Origin: Polynucleobacter sp. MWH-Loch1C5
Lineage (GTDB): Bacteria; Pseudomonadota; Gammaproteobacteria; Burkholderiales; Burkholderiaceae
Length of the DNA: 64,000 bases
Assembly (NCBI RefSeq): GCF_018881775.1
Contig: NZ_JACVPR010000001.1
Coordinates: 1 to 64,000, forward strand
Direction of reading: 5' to 3'
The notes below the pieces were generated by a model. The model was not told where the DNA came from and ran no database searches. It saw only the letters and a program-made list of their open reading frames with translations. How positions within the stretch are numbered: position 1 is the stretch's first letter; every line of letters begins with the position of its first letter. The position numbers and the translations under genes are program-made. Shown one piece after another: positions 37,820-48,774 of this stretch.

Positions 37820-38886
37820 CGTAAAAATAGCCTAGTTATATCGTTAAACACCGCTAGTAATGTCAGAAACATGATACTAGCCATTCCAATTCTCTGAAAG
37901 ATTGCCTGCACTGCCTCAGGAATACGTTTACCAGTCAGCAACTCCCATGCATCATACATGAGCTGACCGCCATCTAGCATGGGTAAAGGAATTAAATTCA
38001 AAATCCCTAGGCTGATGGAAATAAGTGCCAAAAATCCAAGATATGACTGGATACTCGTTTGCGCAGTTTTTCCAGCCATCTCAGCAATACTAATGGGCCC
38101 CCCAATCTGTTTTACAGAAGATTCACCCGTAAATATACCCGCTAGCATTCTCACAGAAATAATCGATATATCCCAGACGCGTTGAGTCGCTAGTTGAATA
38201 GATTCCCCGAGCCCAAAACGTAGCTCAAATAAATCGCTTGTGTCTGGGACCTGTATTTGTATGCCAAGCCCAGAGATAGGGTCAATGTCTGGACTTAGCG
38301 GGGGTAATTGAGCAGTTTTAAAATGGACCTCTTCCATTCGACCTTCACTCGTTTTGACTTGAAGTACAAAACCTTCTTTATCCGTAATGGAATCGAGCAA
38401 TCTCCAGCGCAATTGATTCCAGCTTTTTATCTCTTGAAAGCCGGCTGCATTCTCTTCCCTAAAACCGACCACCTCATCACCCTGGTAAATACCAACTTGG
38501 TAGGCCAATGATTCTTTCACCGGCTCCGATAAGCGCGCCGGAACTTGCGTCACGCCACTTGAAAATAAAACCACAAAGAGCGCGATCGCCAAAATAAAAT
38601 TGGCAAGAGGGCCAGCCGCAACAATCAAAGAGCGGCGCCACAGGGCTTTTTCTTTAAACGACTCCTCGTCCAACTTGACATATCCACCCAGTGGCAAGGC
38701 ACTCAATGCCCACTGTGTAGACGATGGATTTTTTTGATAACTGAACAACACCTTACCAAAACCAACTGAAAATCGCTCTACCCTGACCCCGGTCATGCGA
38801 GCGGCCAAATAATGGCCATATTCATGAAAACTGACCAGTAGACCAACTGCAACTAGGAACGCGAGCAAACTCCAAATGGCTGTCAT
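37816..38886 (-). CDS. rseP: Site-2 zinc metalloprotease RseP, short form
   Basis: RseP cleaves membrane-anchored anti-sigma factors and leftover signal peptides. The 356-residue protein has the HEYGH zinc site at 21-25 and the third-ligand motif NLIPLPMLDGG near 300, with membrane segments at about 5-25, 92-112, 284-302 and 330-352. E. coli RseP has 450 residues with two tandem PDZ domains; here the periplasmic part (about 113-230) is long enough for only one. The ATG overlaps the dxr stop as ATGA. Confidence 0.93.
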   Translation of the reverse strand: MTAIWSLLAFLVAVGLLVSFHEYGHYLAARMTGVRVERFSVGFGKVLFSYQKNPSSTQWALSALPLGGYVKLDEESFKEKALWRRSLIVAAGPLANFILAIALFVVLFSSGVTQVPARLSEPVKESLAYQVGIYQGDEVVGFREENAAGFQEIKSWNQLRWRLLDSITDKEGFVLQVKTSEGRMEEVHFKTAQLPPLSPDIDPISGLGIQIQVPDTSDLFELRFGLGESIQLATQRVWDISIISVRMLAGIFTGESSVKQIGGPISIAEMAGKTAQTSIQSYLGFLALISISLGILNLIPLPMLDGGQLMYDAWELLTGKRIPEAVQAIFQRIGMASIMFLTLLAVFNDITRLFLR

Positions 38887-40079
38887 CTGTAATACTTCCT
38901 CAATATTTGTGTGGCACTCTGGCGCACTATCAGGTCTTCCTCTTGTAGCTGTTCAATGCTCTGCATAGCTTGTGCGATGTAATTATTGAGCACATCTAAA
39001 TTGACATGATAAATGTCACTAAAAGAGATCTGATGATTCAAGAAAGCATCGACAGCAATTTCATTGGCTGCATTCAAAGCCACAGAACTTGTCCCGCCAT
39101 TGGCTATGGCTTGATACGCTAAGTTTAAGCATGGGAATCTTTTGGCATCGACAGCAGAAAAATCTAATTGAGCCATGCTCTGTAAATCTAGCGCCTTGAC
39201 ACCACTCGGCATTCTATTCGGCCAAGCTAAACCATAGGCAATTGGAATCCTCATATCTGGATTGCCCATTTGAGCAATCACGGACCCATCACTGTATCGA
39301 ACCATAGAATGCACAATACTTTGTGGATGAATAACAACCTGAATTTTATCGGCTGACATACCAAATAGATGATGAGCTTCTATTACTTCCAAACCTTTAT
39401 TCATCATCGTTGCAGAATCAACCGATATCTTTCTGCCCATCACCCAATTAGGATGAGCGCAGGCTTGCTCCGGAGTGACCTCTTTCAGATCCGCAATGGG
39501 CCAGTTTCTAAATGGCCCTCCGGATGCAGTCAATACCAACTCATCGACGCCTAACTGATGATAATTTCCTCTAGCACTACTCGTCTGATTGGCATCAGGT
39601 AAGCACTGATAAATTGCGTTGTGTTCACTATCGATCGGTAATAGCTCTGCAGAGCCAGCCTGAATCGTTTTCATAAACAGATCGCCAGCAACTACCAACG
39701 CCTCTTTATTGGCTAGGAGAATACGTTTACCAGCTCGCGCCGCAGCCAAAGTGGGCGCCAAACCTGCCGCACCGACAATCGCCGCCATAACGATATCCAC
39801 AGTGGGTGAGCTGGCAATACTCGCTAAACCATCAGATCCACAAAGAACTTCTGGCTGATAAGCACATGCCTTAATCTTATTCTGATAATCAGCGAAGTAG
39901 CTTTTATCAGCTAACCCAACTACTTTAGGTTTATGAATTTGAATCTGTTGCACTAGCAGATCTATGTTGCGATTAGCTGTAATTGCATAAACCCCAAACC
40001 GATCCGGGTCACTAGCAATCACATCTAGTGTATTGACTCCAATTGAGCCTGTTGACCCTAGGATTGCCACCTGCTTCAT
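38883..40079 (-). CDS. dxr: 1-deoxy-D-xylulose 5-phosphate reductoisomerase
   Basis: Dxr converts DXP to MEP in the isoprenoid pathway. The 398-residue protein has the NADPH fold GSTGSIGVNTLDV, ANKEALVVAG, LLPIDSEHNA, TASGGPFR and MGRKISVDSATMMNKGLEVIEAHHLFG with the metal and substrate residues. The start overlaps the cdsA stop as ATGA. Confidence 0.97.
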   Translation of the reverse strand: MKQVAILGSTGSIGVNTLDVIASDPDRFGVYAITANRNIDLLVQQIQIHKPKVVGLADKSYFADYQNKIKACAYQPEVLCGSDGLASIASSPTVDIVMAAIVGAAGLAPTLAAARAGKRILLANKEALVVAGDLFMKTIQAGSAELLPIDSEHNAIYQCLPDANQTSSARGNYHQLGVDELVLTASGGPFRNWPIADLKEVTPEQACAHPNWVMGRKISVDSATMMNKGLEVIEAHHLFGMSADKIQVVIHPQSIVHSMVRYSDGSVIAQMGNPDMRIPIAYGLAWPNRMPSGVKALDLQSMAQLDFSAVDAKRFPCLNLAYQAIANGGTSSVALNAANEIAVDAFLNHQISFSDIYHVNLDVLNNYIAQAMQSIEQLQEEDLIVRQSATQILRKYYR

Positions 40080-40918
40080 GTACGGCTCCAGTAATAAACC
40101 AACAGGGCGCAGGCTGGCAGAAACGGCAATAAAGCGTCAATACGATCTAAGACACCCCCATGACCAGGTAACAAAGAGCTACTATCTTTAACCCCGGACA
40201 AACGTTTTATTTGTGACTCAAATAAATCACCTTGAATGCTCAAAGCAACAAAAACTATCAGCAATATCAAGGTTCCTGAGATTCCGCTCGTGCTCAGTAA
40301 CCAAGTATAAAAATTAGCATTACTGAAATCATTTAGCCCATAAGCCATGCCAAAACCCAGAATGATTACAAGCACCAAACCCCCTAAGGCTCCCTCCACG
40401 GATTTGCCTGGACTTAAACGTACTGCAAGCTTGTTCTTGCCCCACTTCTTGCCTGTGAAATAGGCACCCACATCCGCAATCCAAACCAAGATTAATGCAC
40501 TTAATAAAAATAAAGTACCGTTGGATCGGAGAATCATCAGTGCAAACCAACATGCCGGAAGTATGAGTAGGCCCGCTAAGGCTAAGGGCCAAGACCATCG
40601 GGACAGTGACAAATCTAAAGATTGACGCATAAGAAAAGGAACTACGAGCAACCAAAATAATGTTGCCAGCCAAAGAATCCCCAAAATGACAACATTAGAG
40701 CCTAAGACTAAAAAAATGAGCAAGCTAAGCAGTACCAGAGCTGCATAGAAATAAGCTCTTGAATGATGCGCCGGAAATAACAGGCGCCACCACTCCCAAG
40801 CTGCCAAAACAATGATCACTCCAAATAAAACTGCGAGCGCCTCAATATAGCCCCAAATTAATATTGGTAAAAAGATTCCTAAAAGCACCAAAGCAGTAAT
40901 GACGCGTTGTTTTAACAT
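40076..40918 (-). CDS. cdsA: Phosphatidate cytidylyltransferase
   Basis: CdsA makes CDP-diacylglycerol from phosphatidate and CTP. The 280-residue protein has about eight membrane segments and the C-terminal signature SSSLLPGHGGVLDRIDALL. The start at 40918 (MLKQRVIT) was chosen because AAGG precedes it and because the upstream codons lie inside uppS. Confidence 0.94.
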   Translation of the reverse strand: MLKQRVITALVLLGIFLPILIWGYIEALAVLFGVIIVLAAWEWWRLLFPAHHSRAYFYAALVLLSLLIFLVLGSNVVILGILWLATLFWLLVVPFLMRQSLDLSLSRWSWPLALAGLLILPACWFALMILRSNGTLFLLSALILVWIADVGAYFTGKKWGKNKLAVRLSPGKSVEGALGGLVLVIILGFGMAYGLNDFSNANFYTWLLSTSGISGTLILLIVFVALSIQGDLFESQIKRLSGVKDSSSLLPGHGGVLDRIDALLPFLPACALLVYYWSRT

Positions 40919-40926
40919 CAAAAGCC

Positions 40927-41709
40927 TTATGGAGAGTCTGGTGCGTCGGATTCGAGTTGCGCACTGGTTCGCCCAAATCGACGCTCGCGTTGGCGGTACC
41001 ATGCAAAAGCTTGTTCAAGAGCTTGATCATCAAAATCAGGCCATAAAGTATCTGTGAAGTACAACTCTGTATAAGCCAATTGCCAAAGCAAGAAATTACT
41101 CATTCTTTGCTCACCACCAGTGCGAATAAATAAATCAGGCTCTGGTGCAAATGGCATAGATAAATACTGTGTAATATGATCTTCGGTCAGGCCCTCCTGA
41201 CTCCATTCAGGATGAGCCACAAGCGCCTGATTCACGGCATTCAATAGATCCCAACGGCCACCGTAGTTAGCAGCAATTGTCAGTTGTAAACCCGTATTAC
41301 CGGCTGTGCGAATCTCCGCTTCCTTAATCTTCTCCTGAATCACAGGATCAAAAGCACTGAGATGTCCTATAACCCGCAGTCGAACTTGATTTCTATCTAG
41401 CCGAACAATTTCTTTCTCTAAGGCAGTTAAAAACAACTTCATCAGGAAACCGACCTCTTCAGGAGGTCGGCGCCAATTTTCTGAACTAAAAGCGAATAGA
41501 GTTAAAAATTCAACGCCTTTTTCCGCGCAGGATTTCACCACCTGCCGGACCACCTCTAAACCCTGTGAATGACCAGCAACGCGCGGTAAAAAACGTTTAT
41601 TTGCCCAACGACCGTTACCATCCATAATGATGGCAACATGCCTTGGAATGTCTCCAACTTCAGGTATTGCCTGAGTTGAACTGCGATGTGTAAAAAGTCT
41701 TTTGACCAT
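40927..41709 (-). CDS. uppS: Undecaprenyl diphosphate synthase
   Basis: UppS makes C55 undecaprenyl diphosphate, the lipid carrier of cell-wall synthesis. The 260-residue protein has [10 protein letters not shown] with catalytic Asp, the FSSENWRRP segment and [23 protein letters not shown]. It lies 21 nt after frr. Confidence 0.97.
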   Translation of the reverse strand: MVKRLFTHRSSTQAIPEVGDIPRHVAIIMDGNGRWANKRFLPRVAGHSQGLEVVRQVVKSCAEKGVEFLTLFAFSSENWRRPPEEVGFLMKLFLTALEKEIVRLDRNQVRLRVIGHLSAFDPVIQEKIKEAEIRTAGNTGLQLTIAANYGGRWDLLNAVNQALVAHPEWSQEGLTEDHITQYLSMPFAPEPDLFIRTGGEQRMSNFLLWQLAYTELYFTDTLWPDFDDQALEQAFAWYRQRERRFGRTSAQLESDAPDSP

Positions 41710-41730
41710 AAATCACTGTCTAAGCCAAGC

Positions 41731-42291
41731 TTAAACAGTCATGATCTCTTTCTCTTTTTCAGCAATGACTTTATCAATATCAGCCACGAAACGATCAGTC
41801 ATTTTCTGCACATCATCTTGTGAACGACGCTCATCATCCTCAGATATTTCTTTATCTTTGGCTAATTTTTTTAGAGCCTCATTAGCATCGCGCCTCAGAT
41901 TTCTGACTGCAATCTTGGCATCCTCACCTTCAGCTTTGACCACCTTAGTTAATTCCTTACGACGCTCTTCAGTTAAGGGTGGCATCGGTACGCGAATCAC
42001 ATTCCCTTGCGTTGCTGGATTTAAGCCTAAATCTGAATCTCTAATTGCTTTCTCACAGACCGAAACCATATTCTTTTCCCACGGTGTAACGGTCAAAGTT
42101 CTTGCATCAGCTAAGCCTAGATTAGCCACCTGACTAAGAGGTGTTGGATTGCCGTAATAGTCCACATTAATATGCTCTAGCAACCCTGGGTGAGCTCTAC
42201 CGGTTCTGATTTTGGCTAAGTTGGCACGCAAAGCGTCCAATGACTTTGCCATTTTTTGTTCTGTGTTTTTCTTAATATCACCTGCTGACAT
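41731..42291 (-). CDS. frr: Ribosome recycling factor
   Basis: Frr splits the post-termination ribosome together with EF-G. The 186-residue protein has the three-helix and domain II segments [27 protein letters not shown] and [14 protein letters not shown]. The length matches the family (about 185). It starts 12 nt after pyrH. Confidence 0.97.
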   Translation of the reverse strand: MSAGDIKKNTEQKMAKSLDALRANLAKIRTGRAHPGLLEHINVDYYGNPTPLSQVANLGLADARTLTVTPWEKNMVSVCEKAIRDSDLGLNPATQGNVIRVPMPPLTEERRKELTKVVKAEGEDAKIAVRNLRRDANEALKKLAKDKEISEDDERRSQDDVQKMTDRFVADIDKVIAEKEKEIMTV

Positions 42292-42303
42292 AACTGACTC
42301 CTC

Positions 42304-43014
42304 TTAAACATGCACCAAAGTACCTTCAGCCTCACCCATCACAACTCGCTTTAGGGCACCGGGCTTGAGTATTGAAAAGACCTTAATGGGTAATTTACGA
42401 TCACGACATAAAGCAAATGCAGTCGCATCCATCACTTGTAAATTTTTAATGATTGCCTCGTCAAAACTAATCGTGTCGTAACGAGTAGCGCTAGGGTCTT
42501 TTTTAGGATCACTGGTATAAATTCCGTCAACTTTAGTCGCCTTGAGAACCACTTCGACATTCATTTCTGCGCCACGCAAAGCGGCTGCAGTATCGGTCGT
42601 GAAAAATGGGTTTCCAGTACCCGCGGCAAATATAACGACTTTACCCTCTTCCATGTGACGAATTGCCCGGGGGCGAATATAGGGTTCAACCACCTGATCC
42701 ATGCGCAAAGCAGATTGAACGCGCGCTTCTACGTTTTTTTGACGCAAGGCATCTTGCAGTGCAAGTGAATTCATCATCGTGGCCAGCATACCCATATAGT
42801 CGGCAGTAGCTCGATCCATACCAGCCGCACCGCCAGCAACGCCCCTAAAAATATTACCGCCCCCAATGACAATGGCAATTTGCACGCCACTTTGCACTAC
42901 CTCAGCGATATCTCGAACCATGGCATCAATGGTCGTTGGATTAATACCGAAAGCATCATCGCCCATGAGGGCTTCACCGGACAACTTTAGGAGAACTCTT
43001 TTGTAGGCAGGCAT
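42304..43014 (-). CDS. pyrH: UMP kinase
   Basis: PyrH phosphorylates UMP to UDP. The 236-residue amino-acid-kinase-fold protein has [40 protein letters not shown] and [19 protein letters not shown] hairpin lies between tsf and this gene, so it may be partly uncoupled from rpsB-tsf. Confidence 0.97.
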   Translation of the reverse strand: MPAYKRVLLKLSGEALMGDDAFGINPTTIDAMVRDIAEVVQSGVQIAIVIGGGNIFRGVAGGAAGMDRATADYMGMLATMMNSLALQDALRQKNVEARVQSALRMDQVVEPYIRPRAIRHMEEGKVVIFAAGTGNPFFTTDTAAALRGAEMNVEVVLKATKVDGIYTSDPKKDPSATRYDTISFDEAIIKNLQVMDATAFALCRDRKLPIKVFSILKPGALKRVVMGEAEGTLVHV

Positions 43015-43041
43015 TTAGATCTCTTTTTTAATTTAAATATG

Positions 43042-43085
43042 CCAAATTATAAAGGGCGCGAAGCATGACTCCGCGCCCTTTTTTT
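43042..43085 (-). terminator. Attenuating terminator between tsf and pyrH
   Basis: AAAGGGCGCG (43051-43060) pairs with CGCGCCCTTT (43072-43081) around an 11-nt loop. In the minus direction the stem is followed by ATAATTT, a weak U tract, so it may be a partial terminator. In the plus direction a T run follows, but no plus-strand gene ends there. Confidence 0.65.
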
Positions 43086-43102
43086 AGATCAAGAAAAAAT
43101 GC

Positions 43103-43984
43103 TTAAGCAGTCGCTTTTGCAGCAGCTACTTGAGCCGCCACTTCAGCAGCGAAATCGTCCTGACGCTTTTCAATACCCTCACCTACCACGTACATAGTGA
43201 ATGACTTCACTGTTGTATTGGCTGCTTTGAGCATTTGCTCAACAGTTTGCTTGTCGTTTTTCACAAACGGTTGATTGAGCAAAGATACTTCTTTCAAATA
43301 TTTTTGCACTGCACCATCGACCATTTTGGCGACAATCTCAGCAGGCTTACCAGATTCAGCAGCCTTTTGCTCCGCAACACTCTTTTCCGCGGCAATCTTA
43401 TCTGCTGGGACATCAGCGGTAGATAAAGCGATTGGCTTCATCGCAGCGATGTGCATGGCAACATCTTTTGCAGCCACCTCATCACCAGTGAACTCAACCA
43501 TCACACCAATACGTGTGCCATGTAGATAAGAAACTAATTTGCTATCGCCAGAGAAGCGCTTAAAGCGACGGATCGACATGTTTTCACCAATACGACCAAT
43601 CAATTCAGAACGAACTTCTTCAACAGTTTTGCCAGCATGGGGTAAAGCAGACAAAGCTGCTACATCAGCTGGGTTCTTCTCAGCCACTAATTGGGCGCAA
43701 GCCTGACTCAAGGCGAGGAAATCATCATTCTTAGAAACGAAATCAGTTTCACAATTGACCTCAATCAAAGCACCTGTACCGCCGCTAATGAACGCGGCAA
43801 TAACACCCTCTGCCGTCACACGAGAAGCAGCCTTACTCGCCTTACTACCTAGTTTGACGCGCAAAATTTCTTCAGCCTTAGCCATGTCACCATTAGCCTC
43901 AGTGAGTGCTTTTTTACACTCCATCATAGGTGCGTCGGTTTTCGCACGTAGCTCACCAACCATTGCTGCAGTAATAGCGGCCAT
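43103..43984 (-). CDS. tsf: Elongation factor Ts
   Basis: EF-Ts recycles EF-Tu-GDP. The 293-residue protein has the N-terminal UBA-like part with [16 protein letters not shown], the [14 protein letters not shown] core and C-terminal [18 protein letters not shown]. The start overlaps the rpsB stop by one base (TAATG), tighter than the wide spacer found in E. coli. Confidence 0.97.
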   Translation of the reverse strand: MAAITAAMVGELRAKTDAPMMECKKALTEANGDMAKAEEILRVKLGSKASKAASRVTAEGVIAAFISGGTGALIEVNCETDFVSKNDDFLALSQACAQLVAEKNPADVAALSALPHAGKTVEEVRSELIGRIGENMSIRRFKRFSGDSKLVSYLHGTRIGVMVEFTGDEVAAKDVAMHIAAMKPIALSTADVPADKIAAEKSVAEQKAAESGKPAEIVAKMVDGAVQKYLKEVSLLNQPFVKNDKQTVEQMLKAANTTVKSFTMYVVGEGIEKRQDDFAAEVAAQVAAAKATA

Positions 43985-44733
43985 TACTCGTCCTTTCCTT
44001 CTTCTACAAACTCATCGGCATTTTCTTTAACGGCGTCAAGTACTTGCTGAACGGCATTTGCTTTGCCATCCAAAATGGCATCTGCCATACCGCGCACGTA
44101 GAGAGCAACCGCTTTGCTAGAGTCATCATTACCAGGGATGACATAATCTACGCCTTCTGGTGAGTGGTTAGTATCAACCACTGCAATCACTGGAATACCT
44201 AATTTTTTAGCTTCTGTAATCGCAATCTTGTGATAGCCAACATCCACCACAAAGATGGCATCAGGCGTGCCATTCATATCTTGGATACCGCCCAATGACT
44301 TTTCTAACTTCTCGATCTCACGTGACATGGTCAACGCTTCTTTCTTAGAAAGACGTTCCCAATCGCCATTATCACGGGCAGCCGTCATGTCTTTGAGACG
44401 CTTGATTGAACCTTTAACTGTTTTAAAGTTAGTTAAAGTACCACCCAACCAACGTGCGTCAACGTAAGGCATACCTGCACGTTTTGCTTCATCCGCAATG
44501 ATTTCTTTAGATTGGCGCTTTGTGCCGACAAAAAGAATCGTGCCACGATTGGCAGCCACTTGACGAACAAACTTTTGCGCCTCCAAATACATAGGCAAAG
44601 TTTTTTCTAGATTGATGATGTGGATTTTATTTCTTTGGCCGAAAATATAAGGGGCCATTTTGGGGGACCAGAAGCGAGTTTGATGGCCAAAGTGGCAACC
44701 AGCTTCTAGCATTTCACGCATGCTAACTGACAT
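43984..44733 (-). CDS. rpsB: Ribosomal protein S2
   Basis: S2 is a 30S subunit protein added late in assembly. The 249-residue protein has [45 protein letters not shown] and [31 protein letters not shown] lies 6 nt before the ATG and next to a predicted pseudoknot leader that should allow S2 autoregulation. Confidence 0.98.
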   Translation of the reverse strand: MSVSMREMLEAGCHFGHQTRFWSPKMAPYIFGQRNKIHIINLEKTLPMYLEAQKFVRQVAANRGTILFVGTKRQSKEIIADEAKRAGMPYVDARWLGGTLTNFKTVKGSIKRLKDMTAARDNGDWERLSKKEALTMSREIEKLEKSLGGIQDMNGTPDAIFVVDVGYHKIAITEAKKLGIPVIAVVDTNHSPEGVDYVIPGNDDSSKAVALYVRGMADAILDGKANAVQQVLDAVKENADEFVEEGKDE

Positions 44734-44734
44734 A

Positions 44735-44808
44735 ATTTCTCCTAAGGGTTAAAACTTGAATCAAATCCAGACTGCACTAAAAAATGCCACCCTTAAGGAT
44801 TTGATTCG
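44735..44808 (-). ncRNA. S2 leader: pseudoknot in the rpsB 5' UTR
   Basis: In the rpsB leader, GAATCAAATCC pairs with GGATTTGATTC (forward positions 44797-44807 and 44758-44768), an 11-bp perfect stem with a 28-nt loop. The loop sequence TAAGGGT (44789-44795) is complementary over 7 bases to ACCCTTA (44743-44749), which sits just before the AGGAG ribosome site, giving a pseudoknot. The loop also holds a small GCATT/AGTGC stem. Autoregulatory rpsB leaders with a pseudoknot bound by S2 are known in Gammaproteobacteria and others. Structure is seen in the sequence; S2 binding is inferred. Confidence 0.8.
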
Positions 44809-44905
44809 CGATTCTGGCAAGTAAAGCTTGACCAGTGGCCGAAATTGTAACCGAAATATCGACATAAAGCCATGAAAATCTTGAACATATAGGCGATAAT
44901 GGGGT

Positions 44906-45736
44906 ATGTTGACAGAAACCAAAAAGCCCACCACCGCAGAGTTCATTGCTGGCATGCGTGAAGCAGGACGACTTGCAAGCGAAGTCCTTGATTACATTAC
45001 ACCTTTTGTCAAACCCGGGGTCACAACGGGCGAGCTGGATCGTTTATGCCATGAATACATGGTTCAGGAGCAAAAAACCATCCCAGCACCACTCAACTAT
45101 CAGCCACCTGGATATCCACCCTTTCCCAAGTCCATCTGTACATCAGTCAATGACGTCATTTGCCATGGTATTCCTGGGGACCGGATCTTAAAAGATGGGG
45201 ACTCTGTCAATCTGGATATTACTGTTATCACCCCTAGCGGTTACTACGGAGATACCAGCAGAATGTTTCTCGTTGGCGATGCTTCAATCATGGCCAAGCG
45301 TCTTTCACAAATTACTTATGAGGCAATGTGGCTAGGTATTGCCCAAGTTAAACCTGGAGCCACACTGGGCGACATAGGACACGCTATTCAAACCCATGCA
45401 GAGCAAGCCGGCTACTCTATCGTTCGTGAATACTGCGGTCATGGCATTGGTCAAGTCTTTCATGATGAACCTCAAATTGTTCACTACGGCAAGCCAGGCA
45501 TAGGGCAAGCCTTGGTCGAAGGTATGACATTTACTATTGAGCCCATGGTCAATGCAGGCAAAAGAGATATACGCACCATGCCTGACCAGTGGACGGTTAA
45601 AACCAAGGATCGCAGTCTATCTGCACAATGGGAGCATACCTGCTTAGTAACAGCCACTGGCGTAGAAGTTCTAACCTTATCAGCAGGAAGTCCTCCGCCG
45701 CCAGAATGTATTGGAAGCCTTAAATTTAGTGCCTGA
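44906..45736 (+). CDS. map: Methionine aminopeptidase, type I
   Basis: Map removes the N-terminal methionine from new proteins. The 276-residue protein has ICHGIPGD, the metal ligands in [27 protein letters not shown] and WEHTCLV, in the usual order. There is no ribosome site beyond GGGG right at the ATG, and GATAAT lies 5 nt before the start. It is divergent from rpsB, and its stop overlaps glnD. Confidence 0.96.
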   Translation: MLTETKKPTTAEFIAGMREAGRLASEVLDYITPFVKPGVTTGELDRLCHEYMVQEQKTIPAPLNYQPPGYPPFPKSICTSVNDVICHGIPGDRILKDGDSVNLDITVITPSGYYGDTSRMFLVGDASIMAKRLSQITYEAMWLGIAQVKPGATLGDIGHAIQTHAEQAGYSIVREYCGHGIGQVFHDEPQIVHYGKPGIGQALVEGMTFTIEPMVNAGKRDIRTMPDQWTVKTKDRSLSAQWEHTCLVTATGVEVLTLSAGSPPPPECIGSLKFSA

Positions 45737-48300
45737 TGGATACAGTAACTCACCTCAAAACTGAGCGAGAAGACTTATTTGCGCAATTTAAGCAAGATTG
45801 CAATGTACAAAAATTAGCACGTCAACTCTGTGATATTACAGATACTCGCTTAATTCAGGCGTGGGATAAACACAATATCGGCATTTCAGCCAGCTTGCTC
45901 GCTGTGGGCGGCTTTGGGCGTAAAGAACTTTTTCCTTATTCCGATATCGATATCCTCGTTTTGCTAGATGACACCCTTCCTGAAGAGGAAAAAGCCTCCT
46001 TACTTAAAAAAATTGAGAGATTTATTACCGAGTGCTGGGATTTAGGTCTTGAGATTGGTTCATCGGTCAGAAGCGTGCATGAATGTTTACATGAAGCCGA
46101 CCTCGATATCACCGTGCGCACTGCAATGCTCGAGTCACGATTGATTCATGGCAACAAAAAGCTTTATCGTGAATTTCAAAATCAATTCAATGCCTCCATC
46201 GATGCAAAAAGTTTCTTTCAAGCAAAACTTCTCGAACTCAGGCAACGTCACCATAAATTTAACGATACACCCTACGCTTTAGAACCTAACTGCAAAGAAA
46301 GTCCGGGCGGCCTGAGAGATCTACAAGTGATTTTGTGGATGACAAAAGCAGCAAAACTCGGTGATAGCTTTGCTGCTTTACATAAAAAAGGCTTACTAAC
46401 CAAAAGAGAATCTCTTGAGATTAACCGTAACCTGCGTTTTTTACAAACCCTCAGAACACATTTACATCTCGTTGCAAAACGTCGCCAAGATGTCTTGGTG
46501 TTTGATTTACAAACACAGCTAGCTGAGAGCTTTGGTTTAAGCAATCTTCCCGGTAAGCGTGCGAGCGAGCAAATCATGAAACGCTATTATTGGGCTGCGA
46601 AAGCTGTTAGCCAGCTCAATGAAATTCTTCTACAAAATATTGAAGCGCTACTCTTTCCACGTGAATCAAGTACCACAAGAGTTCTCAATGATCACTTTGT
46701 CGAGCGACAGGGATTATTGGAATTAGTAGATCCCCAATTATTTGAAAAAGATCCCTTACAGATCCTGCAGGCTTTTCTAATTTTTACCAAAAACCCATCC
46801 ATTACGGGCCTCTCAACGGATGTCTTAAGAGGCCTCTATAACGCAAGACATTTGATGGATGCCAAATGGCGCAATCATCCTGCCAATAAATCTTGCTTCA
46901 TGGAAATCATTGCCCAGCCACAAGGTATTACCCAAGTATTTCGTTTAATGAATGAAACGAGTGTTTTAGGTCGATATCTCCCAGCCTTTAGAAGAATCGT
47001 CGGGCAAATGCAGCATGATCTATTTCACGTATATACCGTCGATCAACACATTTTGATGGTACTCAGAAATGTGCGGCGCTTTTGGATCGTCGAGCATACG
47101 CATGAATTTCCTTTCTGCAGCCAACTAGCCGCCAACTACGATAAACCTTGGTTATTAATACTTGCAGCCCTCTTTCATGATATCGCTAAGGGCCGCGGTG
47201 GCGACCACTCTGAACTTGGCAAAAAAGATGCAAAAGCCTTTGCCAAGCAGCATGGCTTGAGTAAAGAAGATACTGAGACGTTAGTTTGGTTGGTTGCCGA
47301 GCACCTCACGATGAGTCAAGTTGCTCAAAAACAAGATATTAGCGATCCAGAAGTCATCAAATCATTTGCGAAACGAGTTAAAAATGAAAGGCGTCTCACA
47401 GCGCTCTATCTACTGACAGTGGCAGATATTCGCGGTACCAGCCCTAAGGTTTGGAATGCTTGGAAAGGTAAATTGCTAGAAGATTTATATCGCATGACCC
47501 TCAGAGTTTTAGGCGGCGCTAAACCAGATCTGAACTCTGAGCTAGATCGCAACCAACAGGAAGCTAGACAACTATTAAGACTCTACGGCTTAGTGCCTGA
47601 TGCGCACCTTGAACTGTGGAAACAACTAGACATACCCTTTTTCCTTCGTCACGAAGCCAGTGATATTGCATGGCTTACCAAACATCTCTATCACAGAGTC
47701 TCAACTCCTGACCCCGTGGTTAAAGCGCGCTTATCGCCTGCAGGAGAGGGCTTACAAGTTGCGGTTTATGTCAAGGATCAGCCTGATTTGTTTGCTCGTA
47801 TATGTTCTTACTTTGAGCAACGTGGCTTCTCCATTTTAGATGCGAAGATTCATACCACCCACCATGGTTACGGACTTGATACTTTTGAGATTGCAGGCAC
47901 AAATCTGCTCCGCGATGGCGGACATTACCGTGACATTATCCAGTTAGTGGAACATGAGCTTGCACAAACCTTGATGAATCCAAGCCCACTACCAACACCT
48001 AATAAAGGTCGCTTATCCAGACAGTCGCGTAGCTTCCCAATTCAGCCCAGAGTGAGTTTGAGGCCCGATGAAAAGGGTCAATACTATGTGTTGACTATCA
48101 CCGCAAACGACCGCACCGGACTACTTTTTAATATTGCCAAAATTCTCGCAGAACAAGATATCTCTTTACACACCGCAAGAATTAACACCTTAGGTGAACG
48201 TGTAGAAGACGTCTTTCTTTTAGCTGGAAAAAATCTGTCTCAAGACGCGAAAATACAGATTGCGCTAGAGACAAAGATTCTTGAAATGCTATCCGAGTAA
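45736..48300 (+). CDS. glnD: [Protein-PII] uridylyltransferase/removing enzyme
   Basis: GlnD modifies PII proteins according to the glutamine level and so controls nitrogen assimilation. The 854-residue protein has the nucleotidyltransferase motif [18 protein letters not shown] (about 56-74), the HD domain with [19 protein letters not shown] (about 475-495) and two C-terminal ACT domains (about 675-750 and 785-854). The start overlaps the map stop (TGATGG). The 3' end overlaps the convergent Nudix gene by 12 nt. Confidence 0.95.
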   Translation: MDTVTHLKTEREDLFAQFKQDCNVQKLARQLCDITDTRLIQAWDKHNIGISASLLAVGGFGRKELFPYSDIDILVLLDDTLPEEEKASLLKKIERFITECWDLGLEIGSSVRSVHECLHEADLDITVRTAMLESRLIHGNKKLYREFQNQFNASIDAKSFFQAKLLELRQRHHKFNDTPYALEPNCKESPGGLRDLQVILWMTKAAKLGDSFAALHKKGLLTKRESLEINRNLRFLQTLRTHLHLVAKRRQDVLVFDLQTQLAESFGLSNLPGKRASEQIMKRYYWAAKAVSQLNEILLQNIEALLFPRESSTTRVLNDHFVERQGLLELVDPQLFEKDPLQILQAFLIFTKNPSITGLSTDVLRGLYNARHLMDAKWRNHPANKSCFMEIIAQPQGITQVFRLMNETSVLGRYLPAFRRIVGQMQHDLFHVYTVDQHILMVLRNVRRFWIVEHTHEFPFCSQLAANYDKPWLLILAALFHDIAKGRGGDHSELGKKDAKAFAKQHGLSKEDTETLVWLVAEHLTMSQVAQKQDISDPEVIKSFAKRVKNERRLTALYLLTVADIRGTSPKVWNAWKGKLLEDLYRMTLRVLGGAKPDLNSELDRNQQEARQLLRLYGLVPDAHLELWKQLDIPFFLRHEASDIAWLTKHLYHRVSTPDPVVKARLSPAGEGLQVAVYVKDQPDLFARICSYFEQRGFSILDAKIHTTHHGYGLDTFEIAGTNLLRDGGHYRDIIQLVEHELAQTLMNPSPLPTPNKGRLSRQSRSFPIQPRVSLRPDEKGQYYVLTITANDRTGLLFNIAKILAEQDISLHTARINTLGERVEDVFLLAGKNLSQDAKIQIALETKILEMLSE

Positions 48301-48774
48301 ACGATCAATAATTCTCCTCAATCTCACATTTTTTATATCAGTAAAAGATAGCCATTCAGCGCAATATTCAGCCTCACCAACCTTACCTGTGATTTCTAAA
48401 ACATAGGCAAAATCAAGGTGCCAATGAGACGGCTCATTTTTGTGAATATTTTCGGGTATGAAATGTAAATCAATATCTATAGGCTTTAACCATCTTGAAT
48501 CAGCAACTGTGCTGTACCCTGTCTCCTCATAAACCTCTCTAATCGCACACTCTAATGGAGTCTCGTTAGGCTCAAGGTGACCACCCGGTTGTAAATACTC
48601 GTTCAAATACTTATGCCTAATAACTAGAATTTTTTCATTACTTAAGAGTATTCCGCTACCGGTAATATGCCAGTTTTTACCCGTCAAATCTAAGCTTATC
48701 TGATTGGATATCAACATTTGATTCAAATTATTATAAGAATGATTTATGGTTGGGTTATTGAGATGGAAAGACAT
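48289..48774 (-). CDS. Nudix hydrolase
   Basis: The 161-residue protein has a full Nudix box from Gly65 to Gly86: G-X5-E-X7-REVYEETG, with Glu71, Arg79, Glu80, Glu83 and Glu84 in place. The substrate, some nucleoside diphosphate derivative, is unknown. AGGA lies 8 nt before the ATG. The gene is Asn/Ile-rich and looks more AT-rich than its neighbours, and overlaps the end of glnD, which suggests insertion or late acquisition. Confidence 0.85.
   Translation of the reverse strand: MSFHLNNPTINHSYNNLNQMLISNQISLDLTGKNWHITGSGILLSNEKILVIRHKYLNEYLQPGGHLEPNETPLECAIREVYEETGYSTVADSRWLKPIDIDLHFIPENIHKNEPSHWHLDFAYVLEITGKVGEAEYCAEWLSFTDIKNVRLRRIIDRLLG

Noticed and set aside
44734..44905. tRNA gene between rpsB and map
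   Set aside because: No cloverleaf or CCA-type acceptor could be built; the inverted repeat there fits the rpsB leader better.
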